NCBI RefSeq assembly: GCF_963675165.1 | Contig: NC_087382.1 | Coordinates: forward strand, 3,511,963-3,575,962 | DNA length: 64,000 nt | Direction: 5' to 3' | Source of the DNA: Halichondria panicea | Taxonomy: Eukaryota; Porifera; Demospongiae; Suberitida; Halichondriidae | Shown: one piece after another, positions 10,901-21,708 of the stretch | Layout of the letters: the number at the start of each line of letters is the position of its first letter | How positions within the stretch are numbered: position 1 is the first letter of the stretch | Made by a program: the position numbers and the translations under genes | Notes under the pieces: model-generated | The model's input: the letters and a program-made list of their open reading frames with translations, nothing else | Told to the model about the DNA's origin: nothing | The model's database searches: none

Positions 10901-13900
10901 TCTTGTTTGGCTACTTGCGTGAATCTAAGTCTGAAACCACTCCTAACAAAAAAAGAAGTATCACAACCTCAACCGATTCTCCTGTATTAATACGCAAGCA
11001 AAGAACTCGATCTAAAAATGCGATAAAACAAGAAAACAGACCACCACTACACCAAGCCACAGCTGCTCAGCGTACGACAATGAGTCATCTAAAAAGCAAA
11101 CTATTACCAACAATAAAATCAGAATTACAACAGCTAATAATGAATGCAGACTATTCTAAAATGGCCGATTTCCTTGGCGATATTTTACTGAACATTCACG
11201 ACATCGGAGGTCAGCCAGGCTTCTTGGAAATGCTACCAGCCCTGAGCACTGGTCCGGCCATGTATCTAGTGTTCTTAGATCTCAGTAAGGAACTTGACAA
11301 GCTGTACAAAATACCTTTCAGTCGAGATGGTATGGAAATTATTCCCTTCAATTCTGTTCACACTGCAGAAGCCACAATCTCTCAAATCCTCACCTCTATT
11401 GCCAGTGTCCATTGCATCTCAAGAGATCCCACTCCTCTTATTAATGTTGGCAGAGCTAGTGATGCTCTTAAAGAAAGAATAACAACTTTTAAACAAGTTA
11501 AACCGGTAGCAGCCTTGATAGGCACACACAAAGACAAGCTGACCGACCCCGCGAGACAAATCAGCGAGAAAAATGAGGCACTTGAAAAAGTTGTCCAAAA
11601 ATTCCCTGAAATTATTATTTCTCCAGGATCAGAACAGCAGAATATTGAGCACAGCGAACCTCTAGACGGAGCCTGTACACAATCAGATTCAAAATCTTGT
11701 TTCTTCTCAGTAGATAACCTCAATGGAACTGAAGTGTCTGACATTGGCCCCGTTCGTAATTTCTTAAGTCGAACAATTTTGGCTCGTTTCAAAAAGGCTT
11801 CTCTTCCAATTCGACCAAAATGGCTCATTTTTGGGTTGCTTCTTCGAAAACAATTTGATATAGCTACAATTGAAGATTGCTTTGAATTAGGAGAAATGCT
11901 AGAAATGCAGAAAGAAGAAGTAAAAGTGTGTCTCTGGTATCTTCACAATTGTGTTGGTACGATCCTCCATTACACCAACGTACCTGGTGATGACGGTTGG
12001 CTCAAGGGTCATGTGATCTGTACCCTTCAAGCTATCTTTGATAGCATCAGCCAGTTTATTCTCTTTTCTATGCGAACGCTTCACTCAGGAGGTCCAGTTA
12101 CCAACTACGAGCAAGCCGAGTTGGTTAAGAAGGGACAGTTCTCGATCAAATCCATTGAGATGTGTTGCAGAAACGTGGAAATTTTTAAACTTATTCCCGC
12201 AAAGCATCTCATTAAGTTATTGGAGCACGTCAAACTTCTGTCCCCGATATCTCATATGGATGAAACATCAGCAGAAGTTGTTCGCACTACCTACTTAATG
12301 CCAGCTGTTTTGGAGTGTGCTTCGCAAGAGGAGCTGGCGAACCCACATCCACCAGACACCAACAACCCAGAACCACTCCACATCACATTCAGCTTTGGTT
12401 ACGTACCAACAGGAGTCTTCTGTGGACTCATCACTCGACTAGTTTCCCAAGGCCCCCATAAAATCCTCGGATTTAAGTGGAAGTTGGTGGAAGATAGTGT
12501 CAAGAGAAACTGCGTCTCTTTCTATGTAGATGGTGTTCACAAGGTGACTCTGCTCTCACACGAAAAGAGCTACGAAATTCGAGTTTCCCGTGAGGATCCA
12601 GAATCTTCTCTTCATGACCTTTGCGCTCATGCAATCTCTGTCGTTTTGTATTTCCTCAAAACCTTGTATGAGAATTTGGTTCCACTAATCGCATTCCAGT
12701 GTCCCTGTTCCAATCACAAAGCCAAACGAGACGTCACTAATTTATGTACTATTTCCGATGGTTCAAAAGTTCGATTTATTTGTAACGATTCTATGAAGCT
12801 CGTTAAATTAAAACCGGAACAACGGATCTGGCTTGGAAAGGTAAGTATTTTTGTAACCATTAATTGTATTAATGATGCAATTAATTCGCTACAGACCAAG
12901 AAGGTTGGTGAGGAAGCTGAACTAGAGGTGCTAAAGTTTACTGAGGATGGCTTCTCCTTCCACTGGACCAAAGAGGGCTCCAGACGTCAGATAAAGACAA
13001 CTGATGATCGGCCCAACACTCTGAGCTTCCCGAGTGTGAGAGAGGAGGACTTTGGTCACTACCAGTGTGAGGTGAAGGATGCAGCTGCTGGGAAAGTGCT
13101 CCTCACTGTCTACAGAGCTCTCTACAAAGAGAAGACAAGTCAGTTAACTGAGTATGATTAAGGATGTACTTACTTTTAACATCACATTTACTTCAGGTGA
13201 AGTCTCTACTGAAAGGATTGAAGAGCCAAGAAGCAATAACACTAAATCTATTGTAAAGATGCCATCATCAGGTTTGATTGTTTCTACGAACTGTTCGACA
13301 AACACTGTTGTTCACTGATCACTCCTATATAGATGAGGGGTCCCTGTCATCAGAAAGGCTCCAATACTCAGCAGATCCAGTCCAGAGAGTTGGAACTACA
13401 TCAGCTGGTGAAGACAATCAAGTCTGTACTAGAATATTAGGTATATTTCCTGAAGTAGCTATATATGTATGCTAATGTCTGTCCCTCTACAGGATCATCC
13501 GCTAATCAAGTCGCTCTCCAAGAACTAATGAAGCGATACAATCTGACTGACGAGCAACTCAACCGTGAAATAGTGGACTCCGATACTCCCGTAATGGCCT
13601 TAAATTTTGATGATGTGGAAATGTATTCAATTGCAATGGGGCTAGCTATTGCTGAACAAGCCGATGTGAAAGAATCACGTGGAAATCAAGCAGCCATGTT
13701 GAAGTGCCTGCAAGTCTGGAAAGAACGTGATCCTTTTCAAGCAACTTACAGAGCTCTACTGGATATTGTACTGAGATTGGGGAAAGGAGAAACAGCTGAT
13801 AAAATCTGTCAGCAATTGTCCCAACGTAAGTACATGTGTATCAGTGACCCTCCCCCTTTTCCTCTCCCCTCTAGAAAGCAACGAGTATAGCTATCCAAAC

Positions 13901-14015
13901 AGTTTGACTGCAATCACACCTTCTATATAATTAATTTTTACAAAACACCTGCATACATAATTATATACCGTGATTATTTCCACTTTTCCTGATTGCAGAT
14001 CGTACACTGGACTGA
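4985..14015 (+). CDS. ANK - Roc GTPase - COR - Ig-like - Death protein, copy 1 (1281 aa, open)
   Basis: Thirteen exons joined by phase: 4985-5007, 5054-5331, 5630-5731, 5793-5849, 9530-9601, 9661-9768, 10101-10304, 10616-12840, 12895-13138, 13197-13271, 13333-13440, 13493-13825, 13999-14015. The coding length is 3846 nt with no internal stop. The product begins MGQEQSAE, a fit to the N-myristoylation pattern. Ankyrin repeats fill residues 8-213 and an unrecognised linker 214-281. The Roc GTPase has P-loop GPPSVGKT (314-321), DIGGQ (477-481) and THKD (585-588). COR spans about 661-900, followed by a tail with CPC near 977. The Ig-like domain (1024-1104) keeps W and the DFGHYQC F-strand but lacks the B-strand Cys. 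The Death domain is 1166-1276 and the end is HRTLD. A cytosolic GTPase-controlled death-fold signalling role is inferred. The intron after exon 6 uses a GC donor (CCAG|GCAAGT). Confidence 0.85.
5894..6040. repeat. Cluster of GTGCTA/TAGCAC motifs
   Basis: The hexamer GTGCTR (or its complement TAGCAC) occurs about ten times in about 150 bp, on both strands, with irregular spacing, for example GTGCTGATTTAGCAC and CATGTGCTAAAC. It is not a simple tandem repeat. No role can be assigned. Confidence 0.7.
6317..6890. repeat. Four-copy tandem repeat (145-151 bp unit)
   Basis: The unit starts CATAGCATGAACAAAGTAAG and includes a C-run and CACTAGTCTGTTGACAGGAGG. Copies start at 6317, 6468, 6613 and 6758, and the last is interrupted by ATAATTATTAT near its end. 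The C-run differs in length from copy to copy. Minus-strand frames reading through it are repeat artefacts. Confidence 0.9.
6905..7054. mobile_element. Small MITE, AGGGTGTCATACAGG ends
   Basis: The left end AGGGTGTCATACAGG mirrors the right end CCTGTATATGACACCCT (one mismatch/indel), giving a 150-bp element with a C/G-rich interior. GATC lies just outside the left end and GGTGATC just outside the right. No coding capacity. Confidence 0.75.
7593..7821. mobile_element. MITE with perfect 25-bp terminal inverted repeats (TA target)
   Basis: 7593-7617 (TACCGTATAGCGCGAAATTT...) is the exact reverse complement of 7797-7821. The outermost TA on both sides fits a TA duplication of Tc1/mariner type. 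The interior repeats TTTTCGTGGA-type words. Total length is 229 bp; non-coding. The terminal CTATACGGTA word is shared with the element at 21,501-21,708. Confidence 0.9.
8527..8760. repeat. GT/G-run minisatellite
   Basis: About seven units of roughly 35 bp, each ACAAGAAATGTGTGTG..GGGGGGGAG, with variable GT and G runs. Open frames reading Cys-Val-Gly repeats over it are not genes. The G-runs could form quadruplexes, but nothing in the sequence shows a function. Confidence 0.9.
9208..9462 (+). other. Open frame in intron 4, partly retained in other copies
   Basis: An 84-codon frame with a hydrophobic start and a Cys-containing body (SCYNIMQDDPYQLMC). Its second half lies in intron DNA shared by all units (29,870-30,060; 48,265-48,460; 59,065-59,265), where the frame is broken by indels. 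It may be a worn ankyrin-gene exon or chance; no domain recognised. The ATG part lies in copy-1-specific insertion DNA. Confidence 0.2.
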
Positions 14016-14614
14016 TGAAGTGATTACACATGCAGAGTGTCGGATTGTACAAAATACTCATTAGAATAGATGTGTGTGCTAGCTGTAAAATAGCTATCCA
14101 TTTTTAATTTAGTACTGCATGGACAATCGATTCCCATTAGAGACGTCGTGATATGTTTCATTATTTCAGAAACCCATTGAGAGTTTCATGTAAATAGTTT
14201 TAAGTTGATTATGACTGTCTATATTATCATTCATGACTGTTTAATTTTAACGATTCGCCTGCAAATGTTAGTTTACTCCTCTACAAGCGTATCATAATTA
14301 ATTATGGCCAGCATATTTATAATTATAAATTTGTTCCTCCGCCACCATTACCAATTAATTATCTAATAGCAACACTTCACTGTAACATAAATTTGCCAGG
14401 AAAAAGAATACTAGTACATGTACTGCAATTATTTAGAGTCTCAAGTATTCAATAAACCTCAAGTCATGCCACCAAATTTAAAAAGGTGCCAACAACAGCA
14501 GCTATAATGCTATATAAGGTATCTCTGTTTCTGAGCAAAATTGGCGAAAATAAACTACAATAATTATCATGCTAACTAACTCTACAGCCTACAAAGTCCA
14601 GTCTCTACAGACGG
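14016..14614. other. 3' flank of ANK-Roco copy 1
   Basis: AT-rich DNA without a gene. The first AATAAA on + after the stop is at 14,451-14,456, a possible polyadenylation signal giving a 3' UTR of about 450 nt. Confidence 0.45.
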
Positions 14615-16282
14615 TTACCATGCCAACACACTGTGTGCTAGCATGCCTAAAACATGTTTCAGTGTGAAATTGTTCTTTTCCACTCTCAACGGAATGTTGT
14701 AGTCCCACAGTTCCGATGCTGTAACCATGGGAATGGTTTCTATGACAACCACAGGGGATTGATATTCTTTCCAATTCTGCGATGGTTGCCCGGAAATATC
14801 GATATTTGGGTCGTTATGACGAAAGTGCTCCTTAGGTCCAATGTAGTTAGTTTGTATTTCACGATCCGGTTGCTCTACACGAGGATATTGAGGGATAGCG
14901 GGGTTAAAATATCCATGGTCGGAGGTCAAATTCCAATTATCTTGTCTATTAATTTTAGCGTTAACTCTTGTAGCATTCAAAATGACGTCTTTGGTAGCTG
15001 CATCGATACGAGGGTTAAACTGATTATTCCGAGCCTGCTGCTCGTCAGGATGAATTAATAAAGAGACTAGAGGGTTAAATTGTCCGGGAGACGAAATAGC
15101 CTTTGAGTGGTTGTCAGGGGTCAAAAGTTCAGGCAATGTAAGAACAGCTGTTAGATTGAATAACAAAAACAGTCCAGGGTCCAAATATCCGTTGCTAAGC
15201 ACGTTGCTAGGCACGTTGCTTGGTTCGTTTGATGTAATATTCAAGATCTCTGATTTGCGAGAAATTTCTTCAGTTTGAATTTTTGGATATTTGTCAAAAA
15301 TGGGGTGTCCAAAATCGTTCTTAGTTATAGATTAGTGAGGAATTTTCAGGAAGATTTTTCTTTGGATCGGAACTCGAAAAAGTTTTCAGTAATGGCTTCA
15401 AATTTGACAGATCAGGTGGTAGCTTTGAGTGGTTGTTAAACGAAACAGGTGGGGTCGCTTGGGGGTCAAAAATGGCCACGTTCGTAGAGAGTTCGTTGGA
15501 GAGGTCGTTTCCGAGAGACATCAGGGGACAAAGGTCGTTGCCAGGTGGTGTGGGGGTGGAGGCAAAGAGGGTAGCAACACACATCAGATAGAGCAGAGCA
15601 CTTCCACAGGCAACCTGGAGTGTGGGAGTTATTGTGATGATCTTTACCACACAAACAAAAATGCTAACAGCTAAGTCAAAATTATTTTGTAGGTATGATG
15701 ATCTTTACCAAGTATGATGGTCGAATAAATCAAAGTATGGACGGGTATTTTTGAGGGTATAAAACTTCGCAGATTTAATATAATTTTCACCGGAATAGCA
15801 GCCTTGTTGCAGCATGCAATATTAGATTCGCGGGTGCACGCTTAATCAGTGAAAACCACGAACATAAAATTAATTATACCCTCGAAATATCCCGTTATAC
15901 GGTAATTACGGCCAAAATATGGTTATGTAACATTGCGATGGAAACACATTATTTTTTATGGTATGTACTAGCTTCGTTACTATACCTTAGCAGTGGTCTT
16001 GGAGGTGGTGGCCATGTTATCTGACGCCCCCCACACAGCGCAAAGGTCAGTGTACGAGAACCACCCCCTCTGACACGCCTCGTTAAGTGCAACTCTGTGA
16101 GTGGGCGGGACAAATAGCAATGGTAGCAATAAATTTAATACAGAATAATTGTTACCTACTTCACTTCTCACACACCACCCACACACTCCACACACACCAC
16201 CCACACCCACACACACGTACCTCCCTTCCACACTTCTGACAAACTGGTAATACTCATCCATAGATACGAACAGCCTCCAATC
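14615..16282 (-). CDS. Unrecognised minus-strand gene, partial, with an apparent frameshift
   Basis: Exons reading leftwards: 16282-16221 (DWRLFVSMDEYYQFVRSVEG), 16094-15986 (VALNEACQRGWFSYTDLCAV...), joined in phase with GT and AG sites, then a third exon starting at about 15614. That exon begins with a hydrophobic helix (VACGSALLYLMCVATLFAS), then a Ser/Pro/Asn-rich region that stops near 15321. A second frame opens immediately (KNDFGHPIFDKYPKIQ...) and runs to 14615 with several NxS/T sites. One continuous reading needs a single-base shift or a missed intron near 15320. This suggests a membrane or secreted protein. The 5' exons were not found with confidence. Family unknown. Confidence 0.4.
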
Positions 16283-16479
16283 CTGCACGATTAAAACAAC
16301 AGCAGATCACATGACACAAGCTCGCATACCCATTGGTCCATCAAACTACAAGCGCAACTTATGACAAGCCATATACATGTAGATCATTCTCTTTCTATGC
16401 TTTTAGAAAATCAAAACATAAATTTTTTGAATTTGATACTAAAGTTATGGCTGTTCAACTACCCCCTGCCCCTCCCCCT

Positions 16480-16741
16480 CTTCCAGCTGCCATAACTCGA
16501 ATTCCGTGGATCCAATTTCAACGATTTTATGGAAAGAGACCTTTCAAATGGTGTCCTCAAAATTCATATTTGAAAGATAAAAATATTCGCCAATTTGGCC
16601 GTACCATGGTCCAAGGCCAAAAAATGACAAATTATGGCTCCGATGAAATTTTGGATTTAGAAAGGTCTCTTTCTTAGCTTTCAGAAAATCATAACACATT
16701 TGAAATTGGATCAACGGTACTCAAGTTATGGCAGCTGGAAG
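16480..16741. mobile_element. Inverted-repeat element, CTTCCAGCTGCCATAACT ends
   Basis: The left end CTTCCAGCTGCCATAACTCG mirrors the right end CAAGTTATGGCAGCTGGAAG. Inner parts also pair (GGATCCAATTTCAA with TTGAAATTGGATC; AGAGACCTTTC with GAAAGGTCTCT). The element is about 262 bp, a foldback/MITE-type structure followed by a C-run. A plus frame across it (16,333-16,677) is not taken as a gene. Confidence 0.7.
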
Positions 16742-18608
16742 ATTACACCCCCCCCCCCCCCCTCCGCTTATCATCTCTTTTTCTCTGTACACTCTAATGT
16801 GAAATTCATTTGATGTACTTATTGAATTAGTATTTGTAAAGATGATCATGTCATAATAACGAATGTTTCACATTTCTCTCCCAGATGCACGCATGCTATC
16901 GCTAAGTAACAGCGCTAGTTATAGTGACAAAAGATTAAGAATTAGAGACCACACAAAGAAAAGAATTCAATGAAAGAATATAGCAAAATGTTAATAATTG
17001 GGTAGTTTATTTTACACATCTGCCGTACACGTACGTGTTACTAGGCAACAATCCCACTGTGGAAATCAGTATAATAATTTGCAACATGTTTTCAAACAAA
17101 CGTCAACATAACGAAAGGATTTCACACATTAAAAATGTGATTTGAATATTTGAATTGAGAGGAATATGAAGTTATGCGCACGGCTTAAGGCAAAAACACG
17201 GAAATAACAAGTCATAAATAGTAATAATGATCAAAGAAAACGTGACTAGAAGCTCTTATAGTTACATTTTATTGATCCTTGAGCAACCGTATATGTAGCA
17301 GTCTACACACACACACACAACGCACTGATTTTCTACATAAAAGCTTAAAAAAGCAAGCAAAAGCCAAGAAGCTTGAACTTGCAAGGACACGCACACACAC
17401 ACACACACACTACCGTATGCGCACACAGAAGCATAACAACACAAGCTCCAGTATAAACGTATCGCATGTCCTGTACATGTATTTAGCTTCAGATAGAGAA
17501 TGAACCATGACTGAATAAAGAATTTTTCTTAATGGGTAAGAATGCCACAATAAAATAAATACAGGAGTGTTGTGAAAGCATGCATTACCGTGGCGACACT
17601 ACAAGTGAATGGGCCACCCTCAATATGTACGTACTGATGATACAAACACGGAGATCACAAGACTTGCGTACAAGCAACAATAGTTAGTTGATAGAAGTTT
17701 TTGGTCATGCAATAAACAAACAATGGATCTATTATGGCAACAAGTTTAAATGGCGGACATGCCTCCCTCTCCTAACTTAGATGTAGTTTACCTGAACTAA
17801 GATCCGGTTATGGCGAACTTCTTTTATATAATTATTGTACTAGTTTGGAAGTTCTGAAGTAAGAAATAAATTTTGCAGTGTTCTGAGGGAAGTCTATATA
17901 TCAAATGAGGTCAGAAAAGAGGACAAATTAGACGCTTAGTTTGATGGTTTTAATACGGCGGGTCCAGCATTAATTTGCCGAAATAGTAAGTCTATAATAG
18001 TCCTAGTATGGCTTCATGCATGCACTGTGCACACATGCACATGTCTGCTATTACACTGAGACAACACATGTCGTATATCGGGTTTCGAACGTGAGGTTAA
18101 TTGATTACACTGTACAAGCATTGATTGATTGCATTTCTAACTATTGTCATGAATTGCATGTAAAGCATGGGAAATTGCATGCACTTTGCTCACTCTTTGC
18201 GAGTCTTTCGCTTGTGATTTATGCGAAAAGTCGCAATTTGAGAACCACGCAATGGAAACACGATATACAATACTACACTGAAACAACCAACACACACACC
18301 TTCTAAATGACAAACAACGACAGGTTAGTGTTACAGTATAGTCTGCCCCCCACTCCACCCAACTGTGTATTGCCTGGGGCTATCTGAGCATGCACCGACT
18401 ATACACATGATCACACAACACAACACAGCCGATATTGACAACAAAACCAGATTACATTTCATCAAATTTGGGCCTACTTATAATAATAGGCTCTAACAAG
18501 ACCGTGTATAGACAGTATTGTACCGGTACTATTCCAATTAAAGGAGGAGCTATTAAATTTCAGAGACACACCATATTTGAGGGCAAATACATGAACCCTA
18601 GCATGTGC
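16742..18608. other. No gene seen
   Basis: AT-rich DNA with a C-run (about 16,748-16,763) and CA microsatellites near 17,306-17,320 and 17,390-17,411. A worn member of the CTCTAAGGGAGGTCTAT repeat family lies near 17,850-17,905. No exon-like frame with splice sites was recognised on either strand. Confidence 0.5.
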
Positions 18609-18615
18609 AAAAAAA
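18609..18615 (-). terminator. Pol III terminator of tRNA-iMet
   Basis: Seven A on + (T7 on the transcribed strand), four bases past the 3' end of the tRNA gene. Confidence 0.85.
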
Positions 18616-18618
18616 CAT

Positions 18619-18689
18619 AGCAGAGAATGGTTTCGATCCATCGACCTCTGGGTTATGGGCCCAGCACGCTTCCACTGCGCCACTCTGCT
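18619..18689 (-). tRNA. Initiator tRNA-Met (CAT)
   Basis: The minus strand reads AGCAGAGTGGCGCAGTGGAA at the 5' end, then GCTGGGCCCATAACCCAG for the anticodon arm (CAT), GGATCGAAACC in the T loop and CTCTGCT at the 3' end pairing with AGCAGAG. A1-U72, three G-C pairs closing the anticodon stem and ATCGAAA in place of the usual TTC T-loop are eukaryotic initiator marks. No intron. The 71-nt length excludes CCA, which is not encoded. Confidence 0.97.
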
Positions 18690-18961
18690 ACATGAGTATA
18701 CATGTCGGAGATAGGGAGAGCTAAGTGCGATCAAACCTAGTGAACTACGAATGTGCAGAATTTGACCTCTTGTTACAGTTGGGAAGGAGTATAATACATG
18801 TTTGAACACAAACAACAACTTCCTAGAAAATTGAAATCCAATCGCCACATTCTCCCAACAATGGCAGTAGAGACATGGCTCTCAGTATACCAATAACATT
18901 GCAACGTATGTACGTGTATGGAGATCAGTGATGCCTGTCTGTTGTGGTGTTCTATAAGCAG

Positions 18962-19195
18962 GAATGGCCCAAGTCTCTCCATGGAATGTGTTTGGACCTG
19001 TGTTAGCAGGCCACCCTCTATAATACAGCCAGGTTAATGGGCCCCAAAGTCTCTCCATATCATGTGTTTGGACCTGTGTTAGCAGGCCACCCTCTATAAT
19101 ACAGCCAGGTTAATGGGCCCCAAAGTCTCTCCATAGCATGTGGTTGGACCTGTGTTAGCAGGCCACCCTCTATAATGCAGCCACTGTTGGTCTAC
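18962..19195. repeat. 76-bp tandem repeat, three units
   Basis: The unit contains AGTCTCTCCAT, TTGGACCTGTGTTAGCAGG and CCACCCTCTATAAT. GTCTCTCC recurs at 18,973, 19,049 and 19,125. A further detached copy near 21,450-21,750 is split by a MITE. Confidence 0.85.
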
Positions 19196-19199
19196 CCAA

Positions 19200-19757
19200 G
19201 GAGCTACCACTATGACATTACTACAGTTGGCCTAAAACTACGAGAGGTACTTAAGAGGTCATGACCAGAAATATGCAGAATGATTGAATCATCACTATAG
19301 CTATACATACAATAATGAACGGATGTGGAAGTAAATATCGGGACAACCTCCACACGTAATGTTGATTCAAGAATGGACGGTATTTAGCTCCCAGCTGCAG
19401 TGATAATGACGTTCAGCATGTACTACGGTCTTATACTATTATCATGATTATTGAGAATGTGTGTGAAACATACCAGAAGATGCCCACTTGCGTAGGTAGC
19501 TAAAAGGTCACCGTAATTGACCTTACGAATCAGATAGGCTACTCAAAAACATGTCAAAAATATTTAAGAAATGTTCGCCCTCCCCCCCCCCCACACACAC
19601 GCACACACGCAGAGCAAATTATGATAATTACGCACAATGGCATGTATGCATGTTATATAATTATATCTATAGTTTAAATATCATGGGTAGTTGTACTAAT
19701 AGCGTAAATCAGTGGCCTCAATAGTGGACCTAGTGTGTGTGTGTGTGTAATGGTGTG
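19200..19757. other. No gene seen
   Basis: AT-rich DNA with a C-run plus CA tract near 19,583-19,610 and a GT tract near 19,735-19,748. No supported exon or RNA gene. Confidence 0.5.
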
Positions 19758-19855
19758 TGAAATTGGCCGATAGCAGCCTCGTTAAAGGTTATGGATAATG
19801 ATGCTATATCATCATTATCCATAACCTTTAACGAGGCTGCTATCGGCCAATTTCA
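19758..19855. repeat. Perfect 46-bp palindrome with 6-nt loop
   Basis: 19,758-19,803 (TGAAATTGGCCGATAGCAGC... to ...GATAATGATG) is the exact reverse complement of 19,810-19,855, separated by CTATAT. The arms carry no mismatch, so it is recent or maintained. No known element ends recognised. Confidence 0.95.
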
Positions 19856-21500
19856 ATTATCGAAATGAACTGTATAATTGGACAATTGGTGAATGAGCCT
19901 TTTGAAATTTGAACTGACTTAGCGGTTTTTAATTTGGTGTCTCAAGCGTCTATACTACAGCAATGACATTGTGTCCACTGGAAAACTTTAATTTGGCCAA
20001 ATATCTCCAATCGTCAAATTTTTCGTTCAAGAGTGGAAATGGTAAAAGATTATGACGGTTTATTATGTAATGTAAAATTAGTATTAAAATGGAGTAATTG
20101 ACTGGACCATCTGAAAAAATTCCCACTGTAAAATATATCGTATTTTGAACGAGTTGCTATAGAAACAAGAACATAATTAGGACATGGACTACATGGACAC
20201 GGAGATTATCGTGAATATCTAATTAAACGCAATTAACGAAAACAAAATATGAAAATGTGGGAAAACATTCGCCATACAAATTGCTCAACTATAAATGGAA
20301 GTCAACAAAGAAACAAGAGATGGGAAAAGGAATAATTTCAACGATCATATTTCAGTACTTAAGATCATGGGGTTTTAATGAAGTATTTTGATTGGACGAC
20401 TACAAAACCACACACCTGTCGCCAGAGTGGCTACACACAGGAACGTATATTACTCATTAATAACATTCACAGCACGTACGGATAATTAAATCAATCAATT
20501 CTCTAACATTTTTGAGTGTAGTCTAGTTATTGTCCATCAGACTTTATGGCAGTACACCTCCGAGGCCAAAGACGAACAAATTAATTTGAATGTAGTTGAC
20601 AATAACTGTTATAATAGCCACTGGAATGAAAACTGCCTGCTACCTAAGCTATCTCACCTTGGATATAACTAGCTAACAGTCTCATAAACTATTGAAAAGA
20701 AAAGCTTGTCCGTATACAGCATGTAGCCAGTGCTAAGCTTCTAGCTCTACGCTGCTAACTTGTCCATGTCCAAGCAGTGAGCCCCACCCTTCCTCCAGCC
20801 TTCCTGGTGTTTAACAAGCCCCACCCATCTGTTCTGCCCTTGTCAACAAGTGTCTATATCTAGTATAACATTAGTGCGCCCTCAACGCTTTTTGTTGATG
20901 TTGCAAAGATTCGCCAAAACCCTGTTGTTAAACCCCGCCCAGTTGGTACGATACAGACCCTTACGTGAGGTACATTACAGCATAAAATAATCATACGCAC
21001 TCTAGTTACGCTTGAGTAAATGACACTTAATTCACAATAATTGTTTTTTAATTGGAGAATTAATAAATTGCGTGTTTAGGCAATTCCTGTAGTTTACAGA
21101 ATCTATGACACATAATGTACATCGTACTTCCCTAAAAATTAATTGCTGACTGTACCCCCCTCCACACACACACCCACCCACTCACACCACACACACACAC
21201 ACACACACACACAACACCACCACCCACACACCCACACACACACACACACACACAATCATGGTTCACTGCAACACAAACTGAAAGTCCGCTGAAATCATAT
21301 AAACAAGACAAACATGCAGAGTGCATTCTCAGACTAACAACAATAGTCTAATAGGATCAGCAATTAGCCAGTCTGGACAATGGACCACCACCTTACAACA
21401 CACACCTTGATGAGGTAATAGCATATCAGTACACAACTGCCCACGCTACAGTATTAGCAGGCCACCCTCTGGAATACAGCCAGGTTAATGGGCCCCAAAG
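19856..21500. other. No gene seen
   Basis: AT-rich DNA without a supported exon. It includes a (CA)n cluster at about 21,160-21,255. The 20,760-20,960 stretch is somewhat GC-richer with CCCACCC words, but no conserved frame was found. Confidence 0.45.
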
Positions 21501-21708
21501 TACTATAGAAGGTAATTTTCGTGGGGTAAAATATTTGTGGTTTTCGTGGTTGAAGCACTGACCACAAATATTTTACCCACGAATGAAGCGACCTTGTCTA
21601 CCTTTACCTGCAGTGCAAGCAGCAACCACAAAAATATTATCCACGAAATGACTAAATACTGCTCAACCACAAATATTTTGTCCCCCGAAAATTACCTGCT
21701 ATACGGTA
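21501..21708. mobile_element. MITE related to the 7593 element, inside a 76-bp repeat unit
   Basis: The left end TACTATAGAAGGTAATTTTC pairs, with small differences, with the right end GAAAATTACCTGCTATACGGTA. The interior repeats AAATATTTTG/CCACGAAA words. The DNA outside both ends (GGGCCCCAAAG to the left, TCCATAGCATGTGTTCGGACC to the right) is one unit of the repeat at 18,962-19,195, where the two halves adjoin. That unit is a paralogous empty site and TA is the likely target. Confidence 0.85.

Noticed and set aside
11382-11828. 148-codon minus frame, repeated at 31,966 and 50,427
   Set aside because: Antisense shadow of the Roc-COR exon; it follows that exon's conservation and has no splice or start context of its own.
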